Positions 36,401 through 44,695 of a DNA stretch of 64,000 nucleotides are shown one piece after another (position 1 is the stretch's first letter; every line of letters begins with the position of its first letter). A program made the translations under genes and the position numbers. This stretch comes from Adenophora triphylla var. japonica (taxonomy: Eukaryota > Streptophyta > Magnoliopsida > Asterales > Campanulaceae). The stretch lies in assembly GCA_022495995.1 (NCBI GenBank), contig JAFEMH010001300.1, forward strand, positions 372,001-436,000. Reading direction: 5' to 3'. The notes beneath the pieces are model-generated. The model worked only from the letters and a program-made list of their open reading frames with translations. It did no database searches and was not told the DNA's origin.

Positions 36401-37530
36401 TCCAATCCTTCAAACCGCTCCTTCTGACTACCTTCAAATTCTTTCCACCCTTCAACTGATTCAATCTCAGTTGATTGTAAACCAAGGCCTTATGCTTAAA
36501 CTCACTGAGTCAAACATTGCCTTAACCCAATCCAATGACAACCTTGAAGCCTACAACCAAACCCTTCTTACCAAAGTGGACTCTCAAACCACTGAAATGG
36601 CTATCCTAAAAGCTCAATTGCTTGATGCCATTAAGGGGGAGAGAGTTTCTACTATACCAACCGCACCTTCCACCCAAACCGCTGAAGCTGTTAAAACCGC
36701 GACTACGAGTGTTTTCGTGGCTTTAAAGAAGATCGGCCCGAGGAGTGCTTAAAGCAATGGGAGATGCTTTGTTTCAAAAACCCGACTTCATGAAATGCTT
36801 TCCAAGCTTTCGATGAATTTATCTCTTCCACCAATCTTGCTCTTACCTCCTTTATGAATTCCATTGAAAATTCCCAACCGCAACAAAGAACCTCAACCGC
36901 AAAGAAGCCTCCACCTCACTCGCCCCCTTCTCAAACCGCCTTGGATGAATTGCGGCTCAAAATTTTAAATGAACTGGACTCCCTTAAAGACAGAATAACT
37001 GTTGATCTCAACATAGTGGGAGACAGTATCAAAGAACAGTAACCACCTTTGATGGAGATATCTCTTTCGCATTTGAAAACCTCAAGGCGGGTTTTAACCT
37101 CAAGCTGGACAACTCTATAAAGGAGTGAAATCAAACTGAATGTAACTGTTGATTTGGATCCATTGAAAGATACTTTATCCACTCAAACGGTGACCATTCA
37201 AGATGAAATCTTCACCTTTTTCAACTCTTTGAAAGCCGGTTTGAAGCTTTTTCTACTCAAATCAAAGACAGTGTTGATGCCAACTCCAGATCAGTTGATG
37301 CTGTTGGAACTGCTGCTGCTGAATCTGTATCCGCTCTCAAGTCTGTTGAAACCACTCTTGCAAGGTAGGTTGAAGACCTCAGAGCTTTAAGAAGAAATAT
37401 CAGAGGTGAAAGCTCGGCCTTGAGACCTTCTTCGGGACCGCGGTTGCCCAACCGTGGAAGTGAATCAAGCGAGAGAGCAACCGCGTCATCAACATCAACC
37501 GCCTCATCACCGACCGCGTCAGCATTAGGA
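33446..37530 (+). pseudogene. SIRE-B ORF2: spliced extra gene after pol, unknown function
   Basis: Exon 1 is ATGGCACCCAAACCC... (33446-33472, MAPKPIEDM), ending at a GTATGA donor. A TTTATTTGTAG acceptor at 34435 opens exon 2 (NTKYFLPGWEINEPSCGRCC), which keeps the phase. A frameshift near 34605 moves into 34648-35637, containing VEGFRVSIDYLDIRSTYGFH and GYCAIYNGMKL-like segments. This is followed by basic clusters (KKASRKRKAP, KKPRKEKMKEK) that look like nuclear localisation signals, then an acidic run. 35748-36752 is Pro/Ser/Thr-rich with a coiled-coil-like end (NDNLEAYNQTLLTKVDSQTT). Further broken frames reach about 37530. AACCGC is very dense in the Pro-rich part, where it reads mainly as Asn-Arg, Thr-Ala or Gln-Pro. 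I do not recognise the protein; it shares position, own promoter and nuclear-type signals with SIRE-A ORF2 but little sequence. Confidence 0.6.
33473..34435 (+). other. Probable intron of SIRE-B ORF2
   Basis: 963 bp from GTATGA to TTTGTAG, AT-rich, with about nine AACCGC motifs at 34020-34390. Splicing joins two in-phase coding segments. An internal AG near 34310 (TGTGTTCACAG) could give an alternative acceptor. Confidence 0.5.
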
Positions 37531-38050
37531 CTTCTCTTTTGTAACTCCTTTATCTTATTTTGCTGAACTCCTTTTTGTTTTGTTGGACCGCACTCCATGT
37601 ATTTTTGTCCAACTTTCTTTTTTGAAACCTTTGTATTTTGCTTCTCTACCATTGTAAGTGTAACCGCATTGGTAGTAATGAAAAATGCATCATTGGTTCC
37701 AAAAGCTTGTTCATATCAAACTACTTGTTTGTAGAACAATGAAACCTCTTATGGTTTATAAACTCATTCAAATATTTTCTAACTTAAAATCACTATTTTG
37801 AATTGATGTTTAAACATTCAGTTTAAACCGCACTTTGAACTTAAACTCACAATTTCTTAAGTGCACTGAATGCATTTCTATACTTTCCATATTGTAAGTT
37901 TTTATCTTTTAGAAAGTATAGAAATCTATAGCTTAAGCTAAGTGTGTGCATTGACTTGGGACATGAATTACCATGTTAATTCTTATGGACATGTTCTTAC
38001 CAAGTACAATGTTTGCTTTTGTTATAGTAGGTAATGGCATCAATCAAATA
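37531..38050 (+). other. 3' noncoding region of SIRE-B
   Basis: A T-rich region with no gene, between ORF2 and the polypurine tract. Confidence 0.6.
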
Positions 38051-38059
38051 GGGGGAGAT
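38051..38059 (+). promoter_or_regulatory. Polypurine tract of SIRE-B
   Basis: GGGGGAGAT directly before the 3' LTR start TGTTGGG, the classical Copia arrangement. Confidence 0.88.
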
Positions 38060-39535
38060 TGTTGGGTATGCATGTTTTAACCCTCCTATTTTGTATTAGA
38101 TTTGATTGATACCATAACCTCCTGTCTATTTTAAGGACTTTAGGACCCTATGTAATGAAGCTTAGACTTCAATTTTTTAGCTAAGTCCATTTTATAGAAT
38201 AGGTTAATCTTAGGCTTGAAGTATGGCACAAGACTCATTGGATGTAAGGTTGCAGTTCCAGCAGTATTCAAAACCGCCCCTTAGAACCGCACATGCAACC
38301 GCATGTATGATTCCTTGAATACGCCCAATGAACTACCTCGGTGCAAACCGCTTGTTGAACCGCATCATTGCGGTTCACCTACAACCGCATCCTTGCAACC
38401 CCACAGTGTAGCAAAACCGCACATTCCTAACCGCGTATCACCAACCGCATCCAATGATTGGTTACTTGAAGTGAACAACTTTTTATCCGTTGGAATCCAC
38501 GTCGCCAATATCAAAAGTCAACCACCATATCTTGTCACGTGATTCAATGTCGGAAAAGATCCGCAAGGATCTTGAAAAGGTGACAGTGTCCTAACCTCAT
38601 TGCTTGCCGGAGCACGATCGGCTTTATCTGCGGCAGTGTACTCAAAGGACAAAAGTGGTTCTTTGTGGACCAATAGGATTGCATCAAGTCTTGTCCTTCA
38701 ATAGGCGTATCCAACGGCTAGTTTCTTGATGCTTGGGTATAAATACCCCCAATCTTCACCATTTGAAGATTGCTTGAGAATTTGAAAGTACTGTGTTCAT
38801 AGAAGCTGAAGCTCTGCCCCGAAATTATTCAACCCTTTGAATCTTCATCTTCATACTTCAAGAAATATTCCTAGCCCAGAAATCAAGCCTTAACACAATC
38901 AAGAATCATTGTGCTCTACATCTCACAGATCTAAAGAGCCTTGATCTTGTTCTCACACACTCACCTCACTTGTTCTAATCACATAGATTAAACACTTGAG
39001 ATACACTGGTTATAGTTTTGGATTTGTTCTTCATAGAAAAGATTTTATTGTACTTTGTAATCTCACAATACTTAATATAAAATCTCTCTTAGAAATCCAA
39101 GACTAACCATCTTGGTAGTGGACGTAAATCGTTTATCGATTGAACCACTCCAAATAGCGTGTTCTTAATTTCTGCATTTATATTTCCTGTGCTTGCTAAT
39201 TATTTATCTTTGTCTCTGTTTGATCTTGATTTAGTTATCCATTATTGTGAAATAGTGTTTGGAGTTAACAAAGTCAAAATACACGTGTTTGTAAAACTGC
39301 ACTTCCCAAAACCGCACCACCAAAACCGCATTTTACAAACCGCCTCTCAAAACCGCTTTACACTCTATTATTCCGCTGTGCATTTTACACTATCACTTGC
39401 AGTCTATTATCAACTGCAAGAGGATTTTGTAAGCAAGAGGTTCAGTCTTTAAAAGAGGGCGAAAAATTTTAAACAGCTATTCACCCCCCCCCTCTAGCTG
39501 TATTTTCACACTTGTTGCCACCTTTGGGACCAACA
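38060..39535 (+). repeat. 3' LTR of SIRE-B
   Basis: It matches 25641-27113 with scattered substitutions and small indels. The same AACCGC clusters lie at 38270-38455 and 39305-39360. Confidence 0.93.
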
Positions 39536-39540
39536 GTGGG

Positions 39541-39593
39541 TGTGTTAATTTCTTTTTCTAGATTGCAACGGGGATACCACCAAATTCACAACA
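39541..39593 (+). repeat. 3' LTR of the gag-only Copia element, remaining 53 bp
   Basis: It reads TGTGTTAATTTC...AAATTCACAACA, matching the end of the LTR at 23511-23563. It follows the GTGGG duplication of SIRE-B. Confidence 0.92.
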
Positions 39594-39968
39594 CGCACCA
39601 CCCATACTCCACCCCCACCCACCCCGTCGGGTCCCCTACCCCACTCCTCCCCCACGCCCAAACCCACCCCTACCCCACTCACTACTACCACACACCCCCC
39701 ACCCCCCACCCCCCACCGTCGGGTCAAAAAAATTAATTTATTTTTAAAAATTATTTTTTCTAGCCTAGTAATTCAAAAGAAAAAAAAAGAGTTGAGCTTA
39801 TCGGGTTACCCGAGTCGACCCGCCTCATTTGACCCGTATGTTAAACGAGTTGTAACGAGTTGTAACAGGTATTACTCGCCTCAACCCGTTACCCGCTTCA
39901 ACCCATTACCCGCTTTAACCCGACTCAACCCAACCCAACCCAACCCGATTGCCAGGTCTAGCTTTCTC

Positions 39969-40240
39969 CCTCAACTTGTTAAGTGGCCAACGGGCCAAGA
40001 GAGGCTCGGTGCATATATAAAGACTATCCCACATCAGATCTTGAGTTAGCGGATGAGGGTAGTACATGTCCTCCTTTGCGCACCAGTGTCTTCTATTACT
40101 CCATTTGATTTCATCGTACGGTTCAGCAAATAGCTCTTCCCTTAGCTGCAAAATAAGAGTAGTGATCGGACCAACAAACCGTTTTCCGTACAGATATGAC
40201 ATTGGCATGTACACCATCCGACAGTAACACCACATCTTTG
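39969..40240 (-). pseudogene. Oxidosqualene cyclase copy 1, 5' part of split exon
   Basis: This exon starts at 40240 after a CAG acceptor with [18 protein letters not shown] and runs to [10 protein letters not shown], where the hAT element is inserted. It continues at 20268. Without the hAT element and one duplication the exon is 272 + 84 = 356 bp, exactly the length of the homologous exon in copy 2. MWCYCR is the motif associated with beta-amyrin product specificity (Trp, against Leu in lupeol synthases). No stop is seen in this part. Exons upstream of 40240 are not present: 40241 onward is MITE sequence. Confidence 0.88.
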
Positions 40241-40327
40241 CTGCATTCATGAGACATTCAACATTATACAGAGGTATACATACATATAAATATATATAGA
40301 TATGTAATACTTGTATATATATATATA

Positions 40328-40621
40328 CTCCCTCCGTCCATTTACATGCTTCACAGTTACTGTTTACACGATTATTAAGGAGGGAGTATTATATTGAAAG
40401 TGTTGTGAGTGTGAAAGTAAAATAGGAGAGAGAATGAGTGGAGAGAATAGTAAATTATAATGATGTTGTGAGTATTAAAATAATGTAGGAGAGAGAATGA
40501 GTGGGGTAGGGTTAATATTTTAATAATATAAAGTTTCCATTTTAGGTAAAAAACAAAGTGTGAAGTAAGTATATGGACGCCCAAAATAGAAAGTGTGAAG
40601 TAAGTAAATGGACGGAGGGAG
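40328..40621. mobile_element. Stowaway-like MITE, 294 bp
   Basis: Inverted ends CTCCCTCCGTCCATTTAC and GTAAATGGACGGAGGGAG with TA on both sides (40326 and 40622). No coding sequence. Confidence 0.88.
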
Positions 40622-40643
40622 TATATAGGTAGGTGCTCTAATG

Positions 40644-40905
40644 AGAACCATAACAAAATGAGAACCATGAGAACCACTTGTATACACTTGTTTACAGTAG
40701 ATACTTAGCTACTGTATACATATACAGTCTACTGTATATGTATACAGTAGCTAAGTATCTACTGTATACAAGTGTATAACCACACGTATACACTTGTATA
40801 CAGTAGCTAAGTATATACTGTATATGTATACAGTCTATTGTATATGTATACAGTAGCTAAGTATCTACTGTATACAAGTGTATACAAGTGGTTCTCACAG
40901 TTCTC
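40644..40905. mobile_element. Fold-back MITE made of GTATACAGTAGCTAAGTAT blocks
   Basis: The ends are inverted: GAGAACCACTTGTATACACT near 40669 and AGTGTATACAAGTGGTTCTC near 40880. The interior alternates TACTGTATAC, GTATACAGTAGCTAAGTA and their reverse complements, so nearly the whole segment can pair with itself. Confidence 0.75.
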
Positions 40906-40916
40906 ATTTTAAACGG

Positions 40917-40970
40917 TTAAATGGCGAATGGGAATATTTTTATGGGATGGGATGGAGAATGTGTGTGTGT

Positions 40971-41038
<68 letters not shown>

Positions 41039-41092
41039 ACACACACACATTCTCCATCCCATCCCATAAAAATATTCCCATTCGCCATTTAA
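40917..41092. repeat. Near-perfect 176-bp palindrome with (TA)n core
   Basis: The left arm TTAAATGGCGAATGGGAATA... is mirrored exactly by ...TATTCCCATTCGCCATTTAA, arms of about 57 bp around a (TA)n run at 40974-41036. The arms include GATGGAGAATGTGTGTGTGT and its complement. This is a snap-back element or a very recent inverted duplication. Confidence 0.92.
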
Positions 41093-41231
41093 GTTTGTCT
41101 CAAAAAGATAAAAGATAGTAGTACTTCCATTATTGTTAGGTTAAAATGATTGACCTTCATATCTGCTTTCTTGATTGTCTTGGCATGCATTTGTAGTTCA
41201 GACACCAATGTCTTAAAACAGTCTTAGGTTT

Positions 41232-41600
41232 TTTCACCATTGTTGTAGTTCTTGCCACTGGCTGATAGCCCACCTAGAGCAACCCAGGTGCCATATGTGA
41301 AGCACACACCCCAGTTTCCATACCTGCATACAAGGGCATCATTGTGTTAAAACTTAAAACTCAAATAGACCAAAATAAAAACTGCCCTTGACCAGTCTTA
41401 TAATGGTCTAGAAAAAAAAAAAACTCCTTCCGTCCCAAATGAATGTCCAATTTTTTTTAAAAAAAATTTCAAATTTACTCTTGATATCAAGAGCAAATTT
41501 AAAAATTTTTGGACATTCATTTTGGGTCGGAGGTTGTAAATAATAACAAGAAAAAGAACTAACCATGACCCATCTGGCTTCTGATTGTTTTGAAGGTAGC
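41232..41600 (-). pseudogene. Oxidosqualene cyclase copy 3, two-exon fragment
   Basis: 41328 to about 41240 encodes [20 protein letters not shown] and SASGKNY, homologous to the exon 42258-42435 of copy 2. 41600-41560 encodes LQNNQKPDGSW, the end of the preceding exon, including part of a QW repeat. A small MITE (41424-41536) lies in the intron between them. The exons that should follow are absent. It lies just downstream of copy 2 in the same orientation, so it is a truncated tandem duplicate. Confidence 0.78.
41424..41536. mobile_element. Small palindromic MITE in cyclase copy 3 intron
   Basis: Ends CTCCTTCCGTCCCAAATGAA and TTCATTTTGGGTCGGAGG, with a near-palindromic AT-rich interior (ACTCTTGATATCAAGAGCA). 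Stowaway-like. Confidence 0.7.
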
Positions 41601-41679
41601 AAGAACACATTTAAGTAATTATTCCTTTCCAATTCACATTGGACAAAGTACCATCAAATAATTGAGTAAAATAGTTCCA

Positions 41680-44107
41680 TCAAAACGAATCTATAGTACA
41701 AAATGAAGGACGCAGGATGTGCTTGCGATATTCAGCAAGAGCCCACAAGGGGAATATGTTCCTATATGCGGCATAGTGTAGCATACAGTTATACTTGAAA
41801 GCTCCTGTTATTTCCTGTTATCAGTAACATGATAACCATTAGATAGAGCGTTATGCAACAATTAAAACCATTTTTTTTCTTCACTTTTAACTTGATTGCT
41901 TGAATCTGTTACCTGTTGTGGGAAATCACCATTTTCAAACTGAGAATTGATCAACAACTTTGCAGCCCTGTGAAGGGGTGTCGCGTCTCTCTTTTCCTGT
42001 ATATATTCAAGAACATGTAGCTTAGAATCTTGAAATAGCTATATATATGGAGTGAAAAGCTGATAGAATTACGCGATTTTACCTGTTCAGAATGAATTAG
42101 ACCCATTAATGCCCATGAAGTATGTACCAAGTTGGATCTGTTTCCTTCCAGAGGAATGTATTCCTGTTTCATTTAGAAACACCAGCAGATAAGCTGAGTC
42201 TGACATGCTTATACAGACTATAGTAAATGAAGGTTATACATGATGTTTAAACGTTACCTTGTTAGGACAGGATTTATAGCTTTCTCCCCAACCGCCATCT
42301 TCTCGTTGTGTGGTCAACAAAAAGTCAACACCTTTACGAATTGCGGAACAATTGTTGTAGTTCTTGCCACTGGCTGATAGCCCTCCTAGAGCAAACCAGG
42401 TACCATATGTGAAGCACACACCCCAGTTACCATACCTGAATATATATGGACCAACATGAGAATTCAAATTGAGTTCAAAATTTTTATAATGATTTAAATA
42501 AATGAAAAAACGGACCATGACCCGTCGAGCATCTGGATGTCTTGAAGGTAATGAGCAGCATTTGAGATTAAACTTTCTATTTCTTTCCTTCTGTGTGAAG
42601 GGTACAACTTCTTGAACATGACAAATGCCTGGATTGCGGATGAAGTAGACTCGACGTATCTGGTCAACCATTTTCATTAGTCTTGTGAAGCTATTATATG
42701 AGAAAACGTTAAAATTAATGAAATGAAGATGGTAAATGTAGAGCAATTCTTACTCGTGCTCAATGACGATGTCCGCGAAGAACTCTGTAGGGTTCAGTAA
42801 CTATAGATAGAACATAAGGGAATATATGAAATGAGAAAAGGGAAATTTCAAGACAGAACATAAAGAAAATGTAAGTTCTTTTAAAAATCTCTAATTTTCT
42901 ACCTCCAACCATTCTGACGATCCTGCTGGCTCCCACGCTGCAAGCCCACCATTTTTGCTCTGCAGTTTGTTGTCAATATCTTAATTCAATGGTCGTATTG
43001 GTATTGCTTTTGTTCCTTAGCTCAGTGATGCTAAAAGAAACACGTAAAATCATTTTTTTACCTGTAGGGAGAGCAATATATTGACAGCATCGTACAATTG
43101 TTCGGGCTTCATATGTTCGCCAACAACTTCTGGTGGCATCGTTGAGAAAAGAAGGCAACACTTTAACCCTTCTGCAGTGCAATCAGAAAGTTGCCATCCG
43201 TGATCTTGATCTGAAAAAGTCCACGCTCCCTTTGAAATATGTCGATGCATGCTTTTAAAATCTCCAGACGGATTATCCTTAACCTGAGATTTTTTAATAA
43301 AATTATGCCCTTTCTGTAGAACCGATTCAATTTCTTCAGTGAGATCACAAGCCAACAGTGCTTGAATTGCGAAACCTGTATCCCATAGTTGACTTCCAAA
43401 GCTCTGCATTTTCATTCCGTCCTCAGCAACCCATAAATAATCCGGGATCCTAGCAAGATGCTTCTTGAAAGAATCTCCCTTCGGATCCTCAACCCAACAA
43501 GCCAGCATACATAGCACCTATACAGAGATAAGTTTCACAGAACATCAGTTCTTTTCTTGCTTACTGTGTGAACTGCGTGTGTGTGTGTGTGCATAGTAAT
43601 GACATTACCTTTTCAACGCTTCCAATGGAGATATAACGGCTATTTTCATCCTCATAATGTATATGCTTCATAGTAGTCTTGAGGGCTTTCTTCCTCAACT
43701 TGTTAAGTGGCCAACGGGTCAAGAGAGGCTCGGTGCATATATAAAGACTATCCCACATCAGATCTTGAATTAGCGGATGAGGGTAGTACATGTCCTCCTT
43801 TGCGCACCAGTGTCTTGTATTTCTCCATTTGATTTCATCGTACGGTTCAGCAAATAGCTCTTCCCTTAGCTGCAAAATAAGAGTAGTGATCGGACCAACA
43901 AACCGTTTTTCGTACAGATATGACATTGGCATGTACACCATCCGACAGTAACACCACATCTTTGCTGCATTCATGAGACATTCAACATTATACAGAGGTA
44001 TACATACATATAAATATGTAGAATTGAGTCTTGAAAAGTCAACTCACCGGGATGCATTGGAAGGAAGGACGGAAGGATCCAAAACTCCGGTGGCATCGGG
44101 TTGCTTC
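41680..44107 (-). pseudogene. Oxidosqualene cyclase copy 2 (beta-amyrin-synthase-like), cut by a Copia insertion
   Basis: Ten exons with standard splice sites on the minus strand: 44107-44048 ([16 protein letters not shown], truncated), 43964-43609, 43517-43061, 42959-42903, 42802-42754, 42659-42516, 42435-42258, 42163-42083, 41996-41913 and 41814-41680 (stop). They encode roughly the last 530 of about 760 residues. MWCYCR (beta-amyrin-type signature) lies in the second exon and the catalytic DCTAE in the third ([15 protein letters not shown]). QW-type repeats such as DGSW and [11 protein letters not shown] are present. All the exons listed read open, so this part could have been functional recently. 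The first visible exon is cut by the Tork Copia element at 44108, and the N-terminal exons were not found to the right. Product specificity from one motif is a suggestion; cyclases with MWCYCR can be multifunctional. Confidence 0.9.
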
Positions 44108-44641
44108 TGTTGGGATAGAGGACCAACCGGGTTAGATTTCGGAGCAAAAGGGGAAGAAAATCGTCGGAGCTTCTGGAGTCATGGGCGACCGCCCAGGTGA
44201 TGGAGGGCGACCGCCCACTTGGTCAGTAGGTTGTCGAAGGATATTCATCTTTGTGGGCGGCCGCGCAGGCATCCAAGGGCACAGAAGGTTATGTATCGGA
44301 GGAAATTCATCTTGGGCGACCGCCCATGTGTCGGGGTGGAAAAATTCTGGGCCCGTTTTTTAGGCCAATTTTCGGGTTCCCTTGACCATCTAGGGTTTGG
44401 TTTGTTTCCCTAGCACATATTTAAGTATAGTTCCGCCCCCTAAACTCATTGTAACATTATACAACATATTATAGTGCAAGATCCTGGCTTGGTAGTGCCC
44501 CCAGACGTAGCCAAACATATTGGTGAACTGGGTTAACAATTTCTGTGTTCTTCTTTGTGCTTTAATTTCTTGTGCTTGGTTTTGTGTGCTCTAATCATTC
44601 TTGTAGGGTTGTTTGGGCTGTGGAGGGCAATATTCACAACA
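44108..44641 (+). repeat. 5' LTR of the Tork Copia element
   Basis: It contains GGGCGACCGCCC three times and GGGCGGCCGCGC once between about 44184 and 44325. The end of the LTR (TAGTGCCCCCAGACGTAG, GTGAACTGGGT) is similar to the LTR of the gag-only element, showing the two are related. Confidence 0.88.
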
Positions 44642-44695
44642 ACTGGTATCAGAGCTCTTGGTTCAAGATCAGGGGTGTTGTCAAGCAATCAAGAA

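Larger units (their letters stand above)
25641..39535 (+). mobile_element. SIRE-B: 13.9-kb SIRE/Maximus-type Copia retrotransposon
   Basis: LTRs are 25641-27113 (1473 bp) and 38060-39535 (1476 bp), with ends TGTTGGG...CCAACA and a perfect duplication GTGGG (25636-25640 and 39536-39540). The primer-binding site is TGGTATCGAGCA at 27116, and the polypurine tract GGGGGAGAT ends directly before the 3' LTR. The interior holds gag, protease, integrase, reverse transcriptase and RNase H, then a ~4-kb extra gene region (ORF2) before the 3' LTR. It belongs to the same lineage as SIRE-A but the sequences, LTRs and ORF2 differ. It carries many frame breaks. The hexamer AACCGC recurs throughout the LTRs, untranslated parts and linkers, nearly always on the coding strand. 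Confidence 0.93.
23079..39593 (+). mobile_element. Gag-protease-only Copia element (TR-GAG-like), split by SIRE-B
   Basis: The 5' LTR is 23079-23563 (485 bp). The 3' LTR is 25209-25640 plus 39541-39593 (432 + 53 = 485 bp), interrupted by SIRE-B. A perfect duplication CGCAC (23074-23078 and 39594-39598) flanks the whole element. The primer-binding site at 23566 (TGATATCAGATC) differs from TGGTATCAGAGC at two positions. A purine-rich CCGGTGGGAGAT precedes the 3' LTR. The interior encodes a single intact ORF with gag and protease and nothing else. Short elements of this plan are known in plants as TR-GAG elements and rely on enzymes from autonomous relatives; the Tork element at 44108 has similar gag and LTR leader sequence. 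Confidence 0.92.
20269..39960. mobile_element. hAT-type non-autonomous element, split by nested retrotransposons
   Basis: The left end is TAGGCCTGTCAACA (20269) and the right end is TTGCCAGGTCTA (39960), an imperfect terminal inverted repeat. A perfect 8-bp duplication GCTTTCTC flanks it (20261-20268 and 39961-39968). The paralogous cyclase exon in copy 2 reads GGGCTTTCTTCCTCAAC at about 43687-43703 with no insertion, which is the empty site. Once the nested elements are removed, about 1.1 kb remains: 20269-20692, 22774-23078 and 39599-39960. Both ends are full of AACCCGC/GCGGGTT blocks, and the middle holds C-rich low-complexity sequence. It has no transposase. Confidence 0.88.
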
